Of a stretch of DNA of 64,000 nt, positions 62,188-64,000 are shown one piece after another. Numbering within the stretch: position 1 is the stretch's first letter; each line of letters starts with the position of its first letter. The position numbers and the translations under genes are program-made. Origin of the DNA: JBEKUY01 sp049514555 (GTDB taxonomy: Bacteria; Acidobacteriota; Terriglobia; Acidiferrales; UBA7541); NCBI GenBank assembly GCA_049514555.1, contig JBEKUY010000013.1, positions 3,399 to 67,398 on the forward strand, written 5' to 3'. A model generated the notes under the pieces. The model was not told the origin of the DNA. It saw only the letters and a list, made by a program, of their open reading frames with translations, and did no database searches.

Positions 62188-62237
62188 CCTGGTTCGGGAC
62201 CAGGAGGACGGTGGTTCAAATCCACTCACCCCGACCA
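62188..62237 (+). repeat. partial tRNA-Pro, right copy of the 50-bp direct repeat (attR-like)
   Basis: Anticodon stem-loop (CGG at 62195-62197), variable region, T-arm and acceptor 3' strand with CCA are kept, but the 5' half (acceptor, D-arm) is replaced by unrelated sequence. The two differences from the intact gene are T to A in the variable region and G to A in the acceptor. It cannot form a tRNA. Most simply it is the far border of an integrated element, or else a decayed second tRNA gene. Confidence 0.8.
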
Positions 62238-62460
62238 TTTCCTTTTGAACCAACAAGTTACGTGCGCACGAAACCGCGAGGAGTGTCTGGTCCGAAACTT
62301 GGCACTCGTTTTTCGAATCGTTTGGACCCGAGCCGTCTTGCGCCTATGAGTTCATTGGCTTACAGCAGGAACTTCCCTTCAGCATGAGTCCGGTCGCTCA
62401 GAAAGTAGGTACAAGATCGGCCTTTCGGGCACATTCCGATTGCCGCCCATAGTCACTTCA
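62238..62460. other. intergenic after the tRNA fragment
   Basis: About 220 bases, no gene recognised. On the island model this is the original chromosomal sequence that followed tRNA-Pro. Confidence 0.3.
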
Positions 62461-63027
62461 TCAACTGGGCCGGAAATAGCGGTAGACGTGCATGACGCTT
62501 GTGGCGAGGTCCGCAAGCAGTCTGGCTCTCTGCTCCGCCGTGATCGGTCGGGAACACAGCTTCGGGTCGGGGTCGGGCTCGTGCGCGAGAATCAGGATGG
62601 GCACAAGACTTCCACTGTATTGTTCGTCATCCATGAACCGTTTCCAGTGCTCCCGCCGCAGAGACATGCCCCGCAGGAATCCTTTCGCCCAATCGTTTCC
62701 GTGCGCCGTGCCAGCTTCACCTTTGAGCAGGAACGGGACGCAGACCTTCCCTGCGCAGAGAGTCCCCGCAATCGTGTTCCAATGGCGCATGATCAAGTCG
62801 GTGATGTCCTGGGCCTCCTCGAAATCTCGGAAGCACGGCTCGCCACCGTAAATGCGGGGTGAGTACTCGCTCGGCGGTACGCTTTCTGGGTCACAGATGA
62901 GTGCGGTGAAGAAGCCGTCCAGCTCTTCCAGATTCATGGCCCGGCGATGCTCGCCTTTGCCGAGGAAGCCGCCAAGTCGCTCGAATTCGGCGTCAGTCAG
63001 TGGCTTGAGATTCGCAACGGGACGCAT
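62461..63027 (-). CDS. YecA/YgfB (UPF0149) family protein
   Basis: Soluble protein of 188 residues in the UPF0149 family. LTDAEFERLGGFL, then AMNLEELDGFFTALICDPES form the typical start, followed by the helical core (ITDLIMRHWNTIAGTL, DWAKGFLRGMSLRREHWKRF) and IPILILAHEP-like sequence. The C-terminal SEC-C zinc motif found in some YecA proteins is absent. The function is not established. It stands next to the tRNA fragment on the side away from the phosphoesterases. Confidence 0.85.
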   Translation of the reverse strand: MRPVANLKPLTDAEFERLGGFLGKGEHRRAMNLEELDGFFTALICDPESVPPSEYSPRIYGGEPCFRDFEEAQDITDLIMRHWNTIAGTLCAGKVCVPFLLKGEAGTAHGNDWAKGFLRGMSLRREHWKRFMDDEQYSGSLVPILILAHEPDPDPKLCSRPITAEQRARLLADLATSVMHVYRYFRPS

Positions 63028-63150
63028 CGAAGGTCTCCGCGTTGACAGGCCAACAAGGAATTGACAGGGGATGATCTGATCATGGCCTTGCGGCGTCTGG
63101 GCATGGCTGAACTGCCCGTCGGCAGTGTTGAGCTCATGGCGAGATCACTC

Positions 63151-63366
63151 CTACGGTTTTTCCCTTGGCTTCCGTAGGCAGAGGCGGAAAGACCGCCTCT
63201 CTGGCTTGATCAGAACCTTCTCTTCGCGCGCCAGCCAACCAATGGCCCATTCAAAGGTGGGCGTTCTCCCTTTCACTTCCTTCTTGAGTTGCCCCAACGA
63301 CAACTCGCCCTTACTGTTGAGAGCCTCCCAGATGAGCCCCGCGGTGGTGCCAATTTGCTGTTGCAT
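63151..63366 (-). CDS. winged-helix protein (DUF2582-like), 71 residues
   Basis: Small DNA-binding-type protein. The ATG at 63366 (AAGGAGAG about five bases upstream) is preferred to an in-frame start 15 codons earlier. QQQIGTTAGLIWEALNSKGE, LSLGQLKKEVKGRTPTFEW and AIGWLAREEKVLIK give the helix-turn-helix and wing of the DUF2582 family, usually about 75 residues. The remaining C-terminal residues are basic. Members are found beside metabolic genes in many phyla without known role. Confidence 0.8.
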   Translation of the reverse strand: MQQQIGTTAGLIWEALNSKGELSLGQLKKEVKGRTPTFEWAIGWLAREEKVLIKPERRSFRLCLRKPREKP

Positions 63367-63596
63367 GGCATCTCTCCTTGTGCTCGGACGAACATACGAT
63401 TGGGAAAACATCTGCCTTGCATCTCATGCAGGGACCCGAAACCAACTGCCAAACCTATCGTTGAGGCAAATCCTCCATCAAATCGGCATGCGGCAACCAG
63501 TCTACTCGAGTCAGGCGTTCCACCATGACGAGGGTGCCGGTCCAACAGATGAACTCCACTGACTGGGACCGCGGCCAGCGCTAGGTTGTCGTTATA
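63367..63596. other. intergenic, nothing recognised
   Basis: About 230 bases with no supported gene or hairpin. Confidence 0.3.
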
Positions 63597-63701
63597 TCAA
63601 CGAGCCGGCACGCCACCGCGCTTGGCTTCTTCAGGCCGAGATCGAACGTTCGCACTGGGAGCCGGTGGGCCGCGTTTCGGTTGTCTCGTGTGTCTCGCCA
63701 T
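63597..63701 (-). CDS. possible small basic protein, 34 residues
   Basis: Short frame starting MARHTRQPKRGPPAPSANVR, rich in Arg, Pro and Lys. GGGAGG lies about six bases before the ATG, which is the main support. Composition fits a small RNA-binding or ribosome-associated peptide, but at this length it could be chance. It lies after the HlyD-like gene end on the same strand. Confidence 0.3.
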   Translation of the reverse strand: MARHTRQPKRGPPAPSANVRSRPEEAKRGGVPAR

Positions 63702-63867
63702 GTGGTCCTCCCTTTCTTGTCTCGGTTGTTGACTTGCCGCCCGGTCTGACGGCTCGATATCGGTACCCAGCTCTGCCAGCAGCCCTGCCGAGGGCTGCGC
63801 CTTTCTCATCCGCAGGACCAGCGGGAGCACCGCCCTGTCGTTGTGCCGCGCACTCATCCAAGGATCC

Positions 63868-64000
63868 TCAGTCCGTCATTACCGTGGCGCCCACGTTCAT
63901 CCCCGGACGCAGGATGGCCTTGTCCGCCGGAATCGGGTCCAGCACGATTTTCACGGGAATGCGTTGCACCACCTTGACGTAATTTCCCGTGGCATTTTCC
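63868..64000 (-). CDS. HlyD/EmrA-type membrane fusion protein, C-terminal end (partial)
   Basis: The last 43 codons of a gene entering from the right edge: NATGNYVKVVQRIPVKIVLD, then PADKAILRPGMNVGATVMTD and a stop at 63868. The motif (ATGN-x-VKVVQRxPVxI, then LRPGM-x-V) is the closing beta-barrel of EmrA/HlyD periplasmic adaptors that link inner-membrane exporters to an outer-membrane channel. The exporter genes would lie further right on the minus strand. Confidence 0.9.
   Translation of the reverse strand, partial: ENATGNYVKVVQRIPVKIVLDPIPADKAILRPGMNVGATVMTD

Overview
The window looks like chromosome from a member of the Acidobacteriota, probably the Terriglobia. This is inferred from the mix of gene families and not from a marker gene. 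The telling families are a PadR regulator overlapping an ADOP-type ABC permease, a very large TonB-dependent receptor with an N-terminal carboxypeptidase-regulatory domain, DUF4382, DUF5666 and TIGR03118 secreted proteins, a quinol-dependent NO reductase, paired DUF3857/transglutaminase proteins, and a secreted phosphoesterase carrying He_PIG Ig-like repeats. The DNA is GC-rich, genes lie on both strands and operons are short. No CRISPR array, rRNA, replication origin or intact mobile element was seen.

Layout. 1-5.2 kb: a Lon-like protease with a degenerate ATPase site and an AI-2E-type permease, divergent from an MFS transporter across 23 bp, then a 50-residue zinc-ribbon protein. 5.2-10 kb: a class V aminotransferase with a small partner, two hypothetical genes, and a membrane-anchored peptidyl-prolyl isomerase. 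10.3-14.4 kb: a FecR-domain protein followed by mreB-mreC-mreD (rod shape). 14.6-20.3 kb: eno, the padR/ADOP permease pair and glgC. 20.5-24.9 kb: rpsU, a strongly foldable intergenic segment that may be an RNA, a zinc-ribbon protein, a fragment of a RIC/YtfE di-iron protein, quinol-type NO reductase, and a Gly-rich secreted protein. 25-32 kb: secreted beta-mannosidase, bacterioferritin, a DUF4382 lipoprotein and a TIGR03118 protein, the last two with clear terminators.

32-44.5 kb: DAHP synthase (aroF), a small membrane protein, a methyltransferase, a four-PAS hybrid histidine kinase, comM, a tandem pair of DUF3857/transglutaminase proteins (the first without catalytic Cys and His), a hypothetical gene and a yqeY homologue. 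44.8-51 kb: a DUF5666-TonB receptor operon behind an 18-bp palindrome, a decayed transposase and an MFS gene. 51.2-54.5 kb: rtcB and serA.

55.1-62.2 kb: a tRNA-Pro(CGG) gene and, 7 kb away, a second copy of its 3' half (48/50 identical) bracket two divergent secreted phosphoesterase genes. This looks like the scar of an integrated island, although no integrase is present. The right end holds a YecA-family protein, a winged-helix protein and the C-terminus of a HlyD/EmrA-type protein that runs off the window.

The most unusual points are the tRNA-flanked phosphoesterase segment, the foldable rpsU-downstream segment, the active/inactive transglutaminase pair, the RIC fragment beside the NO reductase, and the palindrome over the predicted promoter of the TonB operon. 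All functions are assigned by eye from protein motifs; no database search was run.
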